Shown: in pieces, positions 18,324 through 28,100 of the stretch
How positions within the stretch are numbered: the stretch's first letter is position 1
Layout: every line of letters begins with the position of its first letter
Source of the DNA: Spirochaetota bacterium
GTDB taxonomy: Bacteria; Spirochaetota; UBA4802; UBA5550
Direction of reading: 5' to 3'
Assembly: GCA_016929135.1 (NCBI GenBank)
Contig: JAFGJK010000062.1
Span: 1-64,000, forward strand
Length of the DNA stretch: 64,000 bases
Program-made: the position numbers and the translations under genes
The notes under the pieces: model-generated
Told to the model about the DNA's origin: nothing
What the model saw: the letters and a program-made list of their open reading frames with translations, nothing else
Database searches by the model: none

Positions 18324-18932
18324 ACCTCCGTACTATGCGAGTGGAACGAAATTCCGGTACACTTGCCGGCCCATGCCGTTCCCGCCATCCTCCGCTTCGG
18401 TGATCCTGTCGAACCGGGAATCGCTTCATGGTCATTGACGCATCACCCCCGTATTACTACAACCACTAATATTGGATTTATGAGAAAGAATCGAATACCC
18501 GAACGGCACCCCATTCCAGGAATTGCCCGCAATGTGTTCCTCCCGGCGTTGATACTGCCGAATCGATGGCGGTCTCCGCCGCAGTTTCAGGGACACCGCG
18601 GGACGCTCCGTATGCAGTGTGGTGCGAATGCTCACGAGACACACGGCGCATGATTCGACCGGCTTGCCAGTGAGACATCGATCTGATCTCCCGTCCCTGT
18701 TTGTCAGTGTACCAGCCCGGAACATGCTATTTCGGGGATCGTCTCGCCGCTTGGTCGTACAGTGTCTTCGAGAAGAGCGGCAGGATCACGGTGGCAACCA
18801 CCGGCCGTATGACCCTTGCCCCGTTTCTGACCACGATCCTCGGGCAGGCCGGTTTCCCCGCCATGCCGCGAAGGGCCGCGGGGCGCAGCAATTGTTATTC
18901 ATATCCCGCGGTGGGCGGGACAAATCATTGTC
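18324..18932. other. Gene-poor intergenic region
   Basis: About 610 bp without a supportable gene. Several open frames of 60-130 codons exist on both strands, but they overlap one another, lack ribosome sites and have arginine-rich shadow-like composition. No repeat-family copy was seen here. Confidence 0.5.
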
Positions 18933-18961
18933 TTGACAGGGCGCGGCGGGCCCTGTAGCGT
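18933..18961 (+). promoter_or_regulatory. Candidate sigma-70 promoter for osmC-like gene
   Basis: Consensus TTGACA (18933-18938), 17-bp spacer, TAGCGT (18956-18961), 31 bp before the ATG at 18993. The -35 is perfect and the -10 weak, as for promoters needing an activator or a stress sigma factor. Confidence 0.45.
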
Positions 18962-18992
18962 GTGCAGGTAGCAAAATCACGGGGGTGGAGTC

Positions 18993-19412
18993 ATGAACCA
19001 CAGGATCCAGTGTCGGTGGACCGGCAGCGTCGCCTTCGAGGCGAATGTTGCCGGCCACCGGGTCACCATGGACGGCGACGAGGGCATGGGCGGGACCGAC
19101 AGCGGCCCACGGCCGAAGCCCCTCACCCTGGCATCCCTGGGGGGATGCACCGGCATCGACGTGATCCACATTCTGCGGAAGATGCGGGTGGTGCCGACGT
19201 TTTTCAACATAGCGGTGGAGGGTGAGCTCACCGACACCGAGCCGGCCTGGTACGGCAGGATCCGCGTAATCTACCAGTTCAAGAGGGCCGACCGGCTCGA
19301 CGAGAGGAAGGTGGCGCGCGCCGTGGCCCTCTCCCGGGACTGGTACTGCGGCGTCTCGGCGATGCTCCGCAGGGCCAGCGAAATAACCTACGAGATCCAG
19401 TATATTGACTGA
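18993..19412 (+). CDS. OsmC/Ohr family peroxidase-like protein
   Basis: 139-residue protein of the OsmC superfamily. The two conserved cysteines are present: one in LASLGGCTGIDV (about residue 51) and one in WYCGVSAML (about residue 117); together they reduce organic hydroperoxides through a thiol-disulfide cycle in this family. Length and motif order match the YhfA/OsmC-like subgroup rather than Ohr. Cytoplasmic. Followed after 49 bp by a membrane/propeller gene that is probably unrelated. Confidence 0.85.
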   Translation: MNHRIQCRWTGSVAFEANVAGHRVTMDGDEGMGGTDSGPRPKPLTLASLGGCTGIDVIHILRKMRVVPTFFNIAVEGELTDTEPAWYGRIRVIYQFKRADRLDERKVARAVALSRDWYCGVSAMLRRASEITYEIQYID

Positions 19413-19461
19413 AGACCGATGTCGCTTCTGGCGGGGCGACTACTGCGCATGAGGAGGGACG

Positions 19462-20673
19462 ATGGGGGACGAAACGATACGGCGGATCCACGGCATCTAC
19501 CTGGTCTTCAACATCCTGAAGCTTGCCGCCTGGGTGGTCTTCCTCCTCCTCTTCGCCCCGGTATGCATGGCCAACGGGCTCTACGGCGCGGCCCTCTTCC
19601 TCAGCTGCCTGGGGCTCTTCATCGACCTGATGATATTCCGGAAGGGGATTCTCCCCATGGACAAGGAGAACCAGCGGCTGCTGGCCCGCTTCTTTATGGT
19701 GGAGCACTGTCTCCTGGCGGCGGCGGCGATCTTCATGATGCTCCGCCCCGTCGACGGGGGTTGGGCGCGACTCCCGGGCACCCATGACTGGTCCGACCCG
19801 GCACTGGTCTCCATGGGGCGGGGACGCTTCGCCGCATTCGTCTCCGTGGGGGGGGCGCGCCGGGTCTTCGTCACCGAAAACAGGGGCGCCGCCTGGAGCG
19901 ACACCGGCTACCCCGACGGCTTCGGCTGGGGGATCCACTACCAGGAGGCCAGGGACGAGATCTGGATCGTCCCCCGGCGGGCCACCGTGGTATACCGCCT
20001 CCACCGAGACGCCGGGCGGTGGGAGGAGTTCGTCCGCCCGCCGGGGGACAACCCGGCAACTGCCATGACCGGCGAGAGGTTTTTCCTGGCAGCCGCGGGG
20101 AGGCTCTACGAGTATTTCCGCGACCAGGACCGGTGGTCCCTCTTCACCAGGGCCGGCTTCCCGGTGCGGGAGGTGGCTGCCGCCCCCTGGGCAGGGGGGA
20201 GCAGCGTGCTGATCACCGGCAGGGAATGGATGGAGAACGACGCGAAGGGTAGATGGCGGTACATCCGTCCTGCCGGTATCATCGTCACCTGGCCCTACGC
20301 CGCCGCCGGCGGCGGGTGGCGCTATGTATTCCAGGGGGGGATGCTCACCGGGACCCTCTACGCGGCCGCGCCGGGGGAGGGCTTCGTGGAGCGCCGGGCC
20401 CCCGCACCGGACCTGCGTATCCTGGCGGTGAACCCTTCCGACGGGAGTGAGGTCTGGGCCGGCACCTGGGGGCAGGGCGTCTTCCGATCAACCGACGGGG
20501 GCGCCTCCTGGCGCTACCGGGGGCTCCGGGGGATCCAGGTGCGCTCCCTGGCGGTGGATTTCGGCGAGGGGACGGCGCTGGCAGGGTCGTCGAACCTGAT
20601 ATTCCAGAGGGGGCTCTTCCTGCTGCGTTTCGGACCGATAGAGGTGGGGAAAAGTGATCAGAAGGTGCGCTGA
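19462..20673 (+). CDS. Membrane-anchored BNR/propeller-type protein
   Basis: 403-residue protein. Residues 1-100 contain three or four transmembrane helices (near 14-38, 42-58, 70-94); residues about 105-390 form repeated strands with BNR/sortilin-like signatures, including VFVTENRGAAWSD and the classic VFRSTDGGASWRY near residue 358. This is a propeller attached to a helical bundle rather than to a lipid or signal peptide. A GAGGAGG ribosome site lies just upstream of the ATG. The following GNAT gene starts 20 bp before this stop. Function unknown; propeller probably faces outward. Confidence 0.75.
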   Translation: MGDETIRRIHGIYLVFNILKLAAWVVFLLLFAPVCMANGLYGAALFLSCLGLFIDLMIFRKGILPMDKENQRLLARFFMVEHCLLAAAAIFMMLRPVDGGWARLPGTHDWSDPALVSMGRGRFAAFVSVGGARRVFVTENRGAAWSDTGYPDGFGWGIHYQEARDEIWIVPRRATVVYRLHRDAGRWEEFVRPPGDNPATAMTGERFFLAAAGRLYEYFRDQDRWSLFTRAGFPVREVAAAPWAGGSSVLITGREWMENDAKGRWRYIRPAGIIVTWPYAAAGGGWRYVFQGGMLTGTLYAAAPGEGFVERRAPAPDLRILAVNPSDGSEVWAGTWGQGVFRSTDGGASWRYRGLRGIQVRSLAVDFGEGTALAGSSNLIFQRGLFLLRFGPIEVGKSDQKVR

Positions 20674-21145
20674 CAGCGATACAGATGAGATGTTCGAGAT
20701 CATAAACGATGCGGCCGCGGCCTACCGGGGGGTGATCCCGGAGGATCGGTGGCACGAACCCTACATGCCCCTGGAGGAGCTGGCGGAGGAGATCGCCGAC
20801 GGCGTGGAGTTCTGGGGGATCGGCGAGGACGGCCGCCTCGACGGCGTCATGGGGATCCAGGACAGGGGGGAGGTCACCCTGATACGGCACGCCTATGTGC
20901 GGACGCGGCTCCGCCGCGGCGGCCTGGGGGGGCGGCTCCTGGCCCACCTGCTGGCCCTCACGGAAAAGCCGGTGCTCATCGGCACCTGGGCCGCCGCGGA
21001 CTGGGCGGTGCGCTTCTACGAGAAGCACGGGTTCCGGCAGGTGACGCCACAGGAGAAGGACCGGCTCCTCAGGAGATACTGGCGTATCCCGGAGCGGCAG
21101 GTGGCCACCTCGGTGGTCCTGGCGGACGGAAGGTGTTTCAGATAA
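20654..21145 (+). CDS. GNAT family N-acetyltransferase
   Basis: 163-residue acetyltransferase: GVMGIQDRGEVTLIRHAYV (beta strands 3-4), then the acetyl-CoA motif RTRLRRGGLGGRLLAHLL, and FYEKHGFRQVT near residue 118. Likely uses a GTG start at 20654, preceded by GAGGTGGGG, and overlaps the propeller gene by 20 bp. Substrate unknown; some relatives detoxify amino-acid-like antibiotics, but I see no residue pattern that proves this. Confidence 0.8.
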   Translation: MIRRCADSDTDEMFEIINDAAAAYRGVIPEDRWHEPYMPLEELAEEIADGVEFWGIGEDGRLDGVMGIQDRGEVTLIRHAYVRTRLRRGGLGGRLLAHLLALTEKPVLIGTWAAADWAVRFYEKHGFRQVTPQEKDRLLRRYWRIPERQVATSVVLADGRCFR

Positions 21146-21171
21146 CGAGAACGATGAGACCGGCTGGCGCC

Positions 21172-21254
21172 GGCGTATCGAGGGTGGACAGGATGACCGA
21201 TAGCTATTGAGTGAGGACCCTCCCCCTCGATGGGGGAGGGCAGGGTGGGAGTGA
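21172..21254 (+). repeat. 83-bp direct repeat with palindrome, left copy (DUF559 unit)
   Basis: Starts GGCGTATCGAGG and ends GGGTGGGAGTGA. Contains the hairpin CCCTCCCCC-TCGAT-GGGGGAGGG (21218-21240). A second copy with only a few differences lies at 21830-21912, on the other side of the DUF559 gene. The gene's GTG start lies 8 bp after this copy. Confidence 0.8.
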
Positions 21255-21261
21255 TTAGTTT

Positions 21262-21624
21262 GTGAAAAAGCGATTGACTGGACTTGCACATCATCTAAGG
21301 CGAAATCAAACCGAAGCGGAGAAGAAGCTTTGGAGATTATTAAGATCAAAACAACTGGGTTCATTAAAAATCAGACGGCAGCAGCCTATCGGCACATATA
21401 TAGTCGACTTTGTATGCTTTGAAGTTAAGCTGGTTGTCGAGCTTGACGGCAGCCAGCATATTGAGGAAAAAGATAAGGATTCAATCAGGGATGATTGGCT
21501 GCGCTCCCAGGGATTCATCGTACTGAGATTCTGGAATAATGATGTCATGAAAAATGTAGAGAGTGTAATAGGGATCATTCTCAAGTATTGCCAGAAGAAC
21601 CCTCCCCCGGCCCCTCCCATTTAG
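21262..21624 (+). CDS. DUF559 (Vsr-like fold) endonuclease-domain protein
   Basis: 120-residue protein of the DUF559 family, related to very-short-patch-repair-type nucleases. Seen: TEAEKKLWRLLRSKQLGSLK at the N terminus, the core IVDFVCFEVKLVVELDGSQH with the conserved D...E-x-D-G metal-site pattern, and the ending RFWNNDVMKNVESVI. The GTG at 21262 is the likely start. Base composition is much richer in A+T than the flanking genes, indicating transfer. Its last codons (PPPAPPI) lie in a CCCCTCCC/GGGAGGGG hairpin over the stop codon. Function of DUF559 proteins is not established to my knowledge. Confidence 0.8.
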   Translation: MKKRLTGLAHHLRRNQTEAEKKLWRLLRSKQLGSLKIRRQQPIGTYIVDFVCFEVKLVVELDGSQHIEEKDKDSIRDDWLRSQGFIVLRFWNNDVMKNVESVIGIILKYCQKNPPPAPPI

Positions 21625-21829
21625 GGAGGGGTGGTAGAAGCTTATGTTAGGTTGATTATGATGAAGTGATAATTCTGAAACGTAACACCCTCCCCCTTGA
21701 TGGGGCAGCCGGCACGCCGCTCTCGGCCCTCCGTGGCCTTTGCGGGAGCCGCCAGGAATGCGGCCTGCAAGCCCGAGCCAGGATGGCTCGAATGCAATTG
21801 CCACTAGTACATCATGTACGTCGGATGAC
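21595..21829. other. Palindrome-rich spacer of the DUF559 unit
   Basis: Contains a hairpin CCCCTCCC-ATTTA-GGGAGGGG (21609-21629) covering the DUF559 stop, a degenerate half of the same palindrome near 21687-21710, and GTACAT-C-ATGTAC near 21806-21818. No additional gene is supported. Confidence 0.55.
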
Positions 21830-21912
21830 GGCGTGTCGAGGACGGTCAGGATGACTGAGAAGTATTGAGTGAGGACCCTCCCCCTCGATGGGGGAGGGCA
21901 GGGTGGGGGTGA
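21830..21912 (+). repeat. 83-bp direct repeat with palindrome, right copy (DUF559 unit)
   Basis: Nearly identical to 21172-21254: the last 40 bases including the hairpin are the same apart from one position, and the first 43 differ at about eight. Same orientation as the left copy, so the two flank the DUF559 gene and its spacer as direct repeats 658 bp apart. Confidence 0.8.
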
Positions 21913-22032
21913 CATTATAAACGCGTATCATCGTCTCGTTCCTCCGCGAAAACGGGGGCGGGGATGACACATGGGACAGCCCCATGAGTGCTGCGCAGGG
22001 CAGACATGAACATTTCACGGAGGAATTGATCC

Positions 22033-23151
22033 ATGAAGACCAGGGTGCTAATCGTCGGGGCAGGGCCCTCGGGGGCCATGGCCGCCTGGCGGTTCGCCTC
22101 GCGCGGCTTCACCGATTTCATTATCGTCGACAGGACCGACTTTCCCCGGCAGAAGCCCTGCGCCGGCGGCATCGCGCCTGCCGCGGAGCGCCTGCTGAGG
22201 CGCCTGGGGCTGTGGGAGATGGTGGAGACCCTGGCCCCCTCCGCAGTGATGCGTACCCTCCGCCTGGTGGGGCCCGACGGGAGCGACAACGTCTTCTCCG
22301 GCGGCCTGAAGGCCAGGGCCGTCAACCGGAGGATATTCGATGCGGCCCTCCTGGATCTGGCCAGAAACGCCGGGGCCCGCTTCATCCCGAACTTCCTGGT
22401 GCGTCGCCTCATGGCCGACCGGCAGGGCCGCCTCCGCGGCGTCACCGACGGAGCGCGCACCATCGAGGCTGAGGTGGTGATCATGGCCACCGGGGGGCAC
22501 AACAGGGCCATGCGGGAGCGGTTCTTCCCCGACAGGCGGCCCCTGCGGCGCATGGTGTCGCGCATCGGCTGGTGGCATGGCTTCGACCTCCCCGAGGGGC
22601 GGCTGGAGATGATCTTCGACCGGGAGCTCCTCCCCCACTACGGATGGGTCTTCCCCGAGGGGGACGGCACGGTGAACATCGGGATCTGCGTCTACGAGGA
22701 CGCGATCGCGGGGGAGAACGTCGCCGGGGTCTTCGACCGTTTCCTCGACCGGTACTACGGCGCGCGCCTGGCCGGGGCGCGGCAGATGGGACCGCTGCGA
22801 TCCCATCCCATCAACACCAGCGGCAGCGTCGGGCCCGTGGCCGGCAACGGGATGCTCCTCTGCGGCGAGGCCGGGAGGCTCTGCAACCCCGCAACCGCCG
22901 AGGGTATCTCCTTCGCCCTGGAGAGCGGGTACCTGGCGGCCCAGAGCGTCCTGGATGCCTACGCCGGGGGCGGACTGGACGAGCGGAGGCTCTACCGGTA
23001 TGAGGGGAGATGCAGGAGCGCCTTCAACATGCGGCTCCGCGCCGCGGCCCTCGGCAGCGCCGTGGTGAAGACGCGTCTCTTCCCGTGGCTCATCGCCCTG
23101 GGAAAAAATCCGCTCATGAGGAGGATCGCCGAAAGGACGATGCCCCTCTAG
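22033..23151 (+). CDS. Geranylgeranyl reductase family FAD-dependent oxidoreductase
   Basis: 372-residue flavoprotein with the N-terminal FAD motif VLIVGAGPSGAMAAWRFA, the family motif PRQKPCAGGIAP (conserved K/P/C/G-G around residues 46-56) and a C-terminal GEAGRLCNPATAEGISFALESG motif. These identify the geranylgeranyl/digeranylgeranylglycerophospholipid reductase family, which saturates isoprenoid chains or other alkenes. GGAGG 9 bp upstream of the ATG. It stands alone between the DUF559 unit and the convergent aminoacylase gene, so the isoprenoid substrate cannot be inferred; it could cooperate with the CrtI-like protein at 11.6-13.2 kb. Confidence 0.8.
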   Translation: MKTRVLIVGAGPSGAMAAWRFASRGFTDFIIVDRTDFPRQKPCAGGIAPAAERLLRRLGLWEMVETLAPSAVMRTLRLVGPDGSDNVFSGGLKARAVNRRIFDAALLDLARNAGARFIPNFLVRRLMADRQGRLRGVTDGARTIEAEVVIMATGGHNRAMRERFFPDRRPLRRMVSRIGWWHGFDLPEGRLEMIFDRELLPHYGWVFPEGDGTVNIGICVYEDAIAGENVAGVFDRFLDRYYGARLAGARQMGPLRSHPINTSGSVGPVAGNGMLLCGEAGRLCNPATAEGISFALESGYLAAQSVLDAYAGGGLDERRLYRYEGRCRSAFNMRLRAAALGSAVVKTRLFPWLIALGKNPLMRRIAERTMPL

Positions 23152-23162
23152 GTGCCGGCGGA

Positions 23163-24860
23163 TCAGGAGATCCTCAGGGCCCGCCCCCCCCTGTCGCCCG
23201 TGGCAACGCCGTTCTCGATTGCCCGCACGCCGTTCACCAGGAGGTGCACGATGCCGGTGGCGTAGCGGTGCGGGTGCTCGTAGGTGGCATGGTCCGCCAG
23301 CCGCTCCGTGTCGATCACGGCGATGTCGGCGTAGTTCCCCGGCGCGATGACGCCGCGTCCCCGAATACGGAACTTCGCCGCCGGGAGCGAGGTCATCGAT
23401 CGTATCGCCGCCGGCAGGCTCATGATCCGCTCCTGGATGGCAAATCTCTTGAGCTTCCGGGGGAAGGTGCCGTAGGTCCTGGGATGCGGCTTCATCATGT
23501 CCTTCGGTACGGTCCAGCCGTCCGAGGCGGTGAAGACGTAGTCGTACGGCATCAGAGCCCGCACCACGGACATCTCCTGGCTGAGGAAGGTCCCCTGCGG
23601 CGCCGTCGCCTCCCCGCAGACCATGTCGGTGTAGGCCTCGGCGGGGCTCACCCCCCGCATCTCGGCGATCTCCCGCAGGTTCTTCCCCTCGAACTCCTGG
23701 TGGTCCGGGTAATAGGAGATGATGGTCCGTTCCGGCGGCAGCACCCTGAAGCTCGCCTCGATGGCCTGGCTGATGCGCCGCCTGCCGTCGGCGGTCCTGA
23801 ATTCTTCCTTCACTCCCTCGCTGGTGACGAACTCGTTGGGGAGCAGGACCATGATGCCGGTGGCCCCGGAATCGTAGGGGTACTGGTCCGCGGTGATGTC
23901 GAGTCCCCGGCGGCGCGCCGCCTCGATGGTCCGCAGCAGCTCTCCCGGCCCTCTGCGGCCGATGGGGATCGGGATCTTGAGGTGCGATATCTGCACCGGG
24001 GCGCCGCTGCGCCTGCCGATCTCTATGGCCTCTCCCACCGTGGCGATGGCGCCCTCGGTTCCCGGTACGGAGGGGAATATCGTGTCGTCCCGCATGTGAA
24101 TGGCGAAGACGCCGCCGCGGCGTCCCGCCTCGCCCGCCAGCGCCGCCATCTCCTCGGTGGAGGCATAGATCCCCGGCGCGTAGGCAAGGCCGCAGGAGAG
24201 ACCGGCGGCCCCCTTCCCCATCTCCTCCGCGATGCGCCGCTTCAGTGCGCGCAGATGCTCGCGGGTGAGGGGACCGGTGGCGGCGCCCACCTCCTCGCGG
24301 AGCGCGCCGTGGGGTATCAGGTGCGCCACGTTGCTGCCGAAGCCGACGGATTCGGCGATGCCGAGCCACTGCTCCGTGTCGGTATAGCCGTAGCCGCAGT
24401 TGCCGGTCACCACGGTGGTGACCCCCTGGTAGAGGTAGTTGTAATTACCCTTCCAACTGGGCATGAGTCGGGCCAGGTGGCGCTTGATGCCTGTCCGCAG
24501 GAAGGTAAGGTCGCAGTGGGTATGGACATCGATAAACCCGGGGGTGACGATCAATCCCGCGGCGTCGATCACCCGCCCTGCCGCCGCTCCGGCAAGGTCG
24601 CCGATCATCTCGATGCGGTCCCCCCGTATTCCGATATCGGCGGCCCTGGGCGTGTCGGAGATACCGTTGTAGATGCGACCGCCCCTGATGATGACATCGA
24701 GCCCGGTGCCCGGTCCGCCGCCGCAGCGCGTCAGCGCCGCCGCGATGGGCCCGGCTGCCGCAACAGTCAGGGCGGCCTTCGCCGATCCCTGGAGGAACTG
24801 CCGCCTGGTGCGCTTGGCATCGCCGGTGTCATCGGAAGAGTTCGTCATTCGCCTTTTCAT
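23163..24860 (-). CDS. Tat-exported N-acyl-D-amino-acid deacylase (amidohydrolase)
   Basis: 565-residue enzyme. The N terminus carries a Tat signal, TRRQFLQG followed by an Ala-rich hydrophobic segment to about residue 45. The catalytic part is a D-aminoacylase-type amidohydrolase: strand with DVIIRGGRIYNG, metal motif PGFIDVHTHCD, the VQISHLKI His strand and a C-terminal Asp in FTASDGW. Such enzymes remove the acyl group from N-acyl-D-amino acids. Export points to periplasmic action, perhaps on D-amino-acid derivatives from peptidoglycan or environment (inference). An alternative start lies four codons in. Confidence 0.85.
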   Translation of the reverse strand: MKRRMTNSSDDTGDAKRTRRQFLQGSAKAALTVAAAGPIAAALTRCGGGPGTGLDVIIRGGRIYNGISDTPRAADIGIRGDRIEMIGDLAGAAAGRVIDAAGLIVTPGFIDVHTHCDLTFLRTGIKRHLARLMPSWKGNYNYLYQGVTTVVTGNCGYGYTDTEQWLGIAESVGFGSNVAHLIPHGALREEVGAATGPLTREHLRALKRRIAEEMGKGAAGLSCGLAYAPGIYASTEEMAALAGEAGRRGGVFAIHMRDDTIFPSVPGTEGAIATVGEAIEIGRRSGAPVQISHLKIPIPIGRRGPGELLRTIEAARRRGLDITADQYPYDSGATGIMVLLPNEFVTSEGVKEEFRTADGRRRISQAIEASFRVLPPERTIISYYPDHQEFEGKNLREIAEMRGVSPAEAYTDMVCGEATAPQGTFLSQEMSVVRALMPYDYVFTASDGWTVPKDMMKPHPRTYGTFPRKLKRFAIQERIMSLPAAIRSMTSLPAAKFRIRGRGVIAPGNYADIAVIDTERLADHATYEHPHRYATGIVHLLVNGVRAIENGVATGDRGGRALRIS

Positions 24861-25165
24861 GGGTCCCCCGTTTTCTTTTTATGATACCACTCGTGGACGC
24901 AGGGATCAACAAGAATTTCCCAATATCCCGCTGATATCACCTCCCGCAGGGTGTGATGCGGCGGGTGGGGTTCCATGCAACGTAATGATGCACAAAGTTC
25001 TTTTGATTGTCCATTTTGATCCGCCGTGCCGCAGGGGACCGGCAGCAGGCATCGGAAAAATGAATAATTATGTTGCCATTTCCATCGATGCGTGGCACAC
25101 TCTGGAACATTGGCCCTCCGCCTTCCCTGTGGCGGATACGCGTTGGTGTTTTCAGGAGGTGGGCG
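24861..25165. other. Divergent promoter region
   Basis: 305 bp between the divergently oriented aminoacylase and multi-PAS kinase genes. It must hold both promoters. I see a good ribosome site (AGGAGG, 25154-25159) for the kinase but no convincing promoter hexamers and no small gene. Confidence 0.5.
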
Positions 25166-28100
25166 ATGAGTGAACCCGCAAAAACGATACTGCTCGTCGA
25201 GGACGAGTCGATCATCGCCATGGACGAGGCCGTCCAGCTGGAGAGGGAGGGGTTCCGCGTCACCACCGTATCCAGCGGACAGGCGGCCATAGACGCGGTC
25301 AGGAAGTCGGCGAAATCGATCGATTTCATACTCATGGACATCGACCTGGGGCGGGGGATGGACGGCACCGAGGCGGCGCAGGAGATACTGAGGGATCACG
25401 ACATCCCGCTGATGTTCCTCTCGTCCCACACGGAGCGGGAGATCGTGGACAGGACCGAGAAGATAACCACCTACGGCTACATGGTGAAGAGCTCGGGTAT
25501 CACCGTGCTCGCCGCCTCCATCAGGATGGCCTTCCGGCTCCACGAGGCCAACAGGAGGATCCTGGAACAGAAGCTGGAGATCGAGGCGGCCAGCGAGGAG
25601 ATGCAGGCGGCCAGCGAGGAGATGCAGGCGGCCAGCGAGGAGATGCAGGCCGCCAACGAGGAGATGCAGGCCGCCAACGAGGAGATGCAGGCGGCCAACG
25701 AGGAGCTGGAAGCCGCCAATGAGGAGCTGATGAATTACCAGGAGGAGCTCCAGGCCAGCGAGCGGCGGTACCACGGCCTCTTCGAGGCGATGAACGACGG
25801 CGTGAGCCTCCACGACCTGATTTGCGATGAGGCCGGGACCCCGGTGGACTACCGGATCGTCGACGTGAACCGGCGGTACACCGAAATCACCGGCGTCGGG
25901 CGGGATGCCGCGGTGGGCCACCTGAGCTCCGAGGCGTACGGCACCGCCGACCCCCCGTTTTTAAAGGAATTCTCGGAGGTCGCCCTGACCGGCAGGCCCG
26001 CCACCGTCGAGGTGTACTACGAGCCGATGAAAAAGCACTTCCTGATCTCCATGTTCTCGCCGGGACCGAAAAAGTTCGCCTGCGTGTTCCAGGACATCAC
26101 CGAGAAGCGAAGGATCGAGGCCGAGCTCCGGCAGAGCGAGCAGCGGTACGCCTCGATCCTTGAGGGATCCGCCGAGGGCATCCTGATCGCCCACCAGGAG
26201 ACGCGAAGGTTCGTTTACGCGAACCCCGCCATCTGCTCGATGCTGGGATATGATGAGGGGGAGCTGCTGGGCCTGTCGGTGAGGGACATTCATCCCCCAA
26301 AGCGGCTCCAGTTCGTGGTCGAGCAGTTCGCGGCGCTGACCCGGGGAGATATACAGCAGGCTGTCTCGATCCCCTGCCTGAGGAAGGACGGTTCGGTCTT
26401 CTACGCCGACATTGTCTCCTCGGGGATCGTGATCGACGGTGCGCTGTGCAACGCCGGCTTCTTCACCGACATAACGGAGCGGAAGCTTGCCCAGGAGGCG
26501 GTGCTGCGGGAGCGCGATTTCAACAGGAACGCCCTGGACAGCCTGCCGGGGCTCTTTTACCTTTTCGACGAAGAGGGGAGGTTCCTCCGGTGGAACCGGA
26601 ACTTCTCCGCTGTCTCCGGTTATGACGACGGGGAGATCGCCGCCATGGCACCCCTCGATTTTTTTCCGGAGGAGGAGAGGGGGCTCATCGCCCAGAGAAT
26701 ACGAAGGGTGTACAAGGAAGGGGAAATAACGGTGGAGGCGCGGTTTCGATGCAGGGACGGGAGGCTGATTCCCATGCTCTTCTCGGGAACGTCGCTCGCC
26801 TACGAGGGGAAGAACTGCGTCGTCGGCATGGGGATCGACATCTCGCAGCGGAAGACGGCCGAGGCGGACCTGGAGAACATCCTGGCAATACTGGAGGGGG
26901 CCTTCGAGCAGATACCCATCCCCATGGTGCTGTGCACCATGCCGGGTGCCATAATGAGGATCGCCAACAGCGCCAGCAGGACATACCTGGGGGTCCATGA
27001 CGAGGCGGACCCGACGGGCACGTCCCTGATGGACTACTCCTACACATGGAAGGATTACTACCCGGACGGGAGGGAGATCCCCTTCCCGGAGCTCCCCCTG
27101 GCCAGGGCGCTCAACGGTGAATTCACCCGCAACCTGGAATACTACACGGTGACCAAGCACGGGGATCTCCGGTGGGGCATCATCACCGCCGCCCCGGTAT
27201 ACAACCGGGCCGGCGAACTCATCGCCGCCTTCGTCATATTCCCCGATATCACCGACAAGAAGGCGGCGGAGCAGCAGAGGGAGCTGGCCCTGGCTGCCCT
27301 GCGGGAGAGCGAGGAGCGCTGGCAGTTCGCCCTGGAGGGGTCGGGCGACGGCGTGTGGGACTGGAACGTCAGGACCAAAGAGGTATTCTTCTCGCGCCGC
27401 TGGAAGGAGATGCTGGGCTACGGTGACGATGAAATATACAATAATCTCTCGGAATGGGACACCAGGGTCCATCCCGAGGACAGGGAGCGCTGCTACGAGG
27501 ACCTGGAGCGTCATTTCCGGGGCGAGGCCCCCTATTACGAAAACCGCCACCGGCTTCGCTGCAAGGACGGCTCCTACCGGTGGATCCTGGACCGCGGCAA
27601 GGTCATCTCCCGGGGAAACGACGGCAGCCCCCTCAGGGTGATCGGCACCCACAGCGACATCACCGAGAGCGTCGCCGAACATGCCGCGCTGGAGAACGCG
27701 CTGGCCCTCCTGGAGGGGGCCTTCCAGCAGAGCCCGGTCCCCATGGTCATGTGCACCATGCCCGGGGCGGTGATCCGCTTCACCAATACCGCCAGCAGAA
27801 GGATCCTCGGAATCATGGACGAGCCGAGCCCCCTGGGGCTCCCCCTTATGGAGTACCAGCGCACCTATACCGACTGTTATCCGGACGGGAGGGAGATTCC
27901 CGCCGAGGAGCTGCCGCTGATGATGGCGCTCAAGGGGAGATTCACGCACAACATGGAGTATCAGATTGTGACGAAGACCGGGGAGACCAGATGGGCCATG
28001 GTTAGCGGATCCCCCATCTACAACCGGGCGGGCGAGCTCATCGCCGCTCTGATCGTGTTCCCCGACATCACCGACCTGAAGAACGCCGAGGTACAGAGGG

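Noticed and set aside
18432..18958. Several 60-105 codon frames on both strands
   Set aside because: No ribosome sites, overlapping, and no recognisable protein composition.
22048..24369. 773-codon minus-strand frame across the flavoprotein and aminoacylase genes
   Set aside because: Shadow of two real genes in high-GC DNA; Arg/Gly/Pro-rich and without ribosome site.
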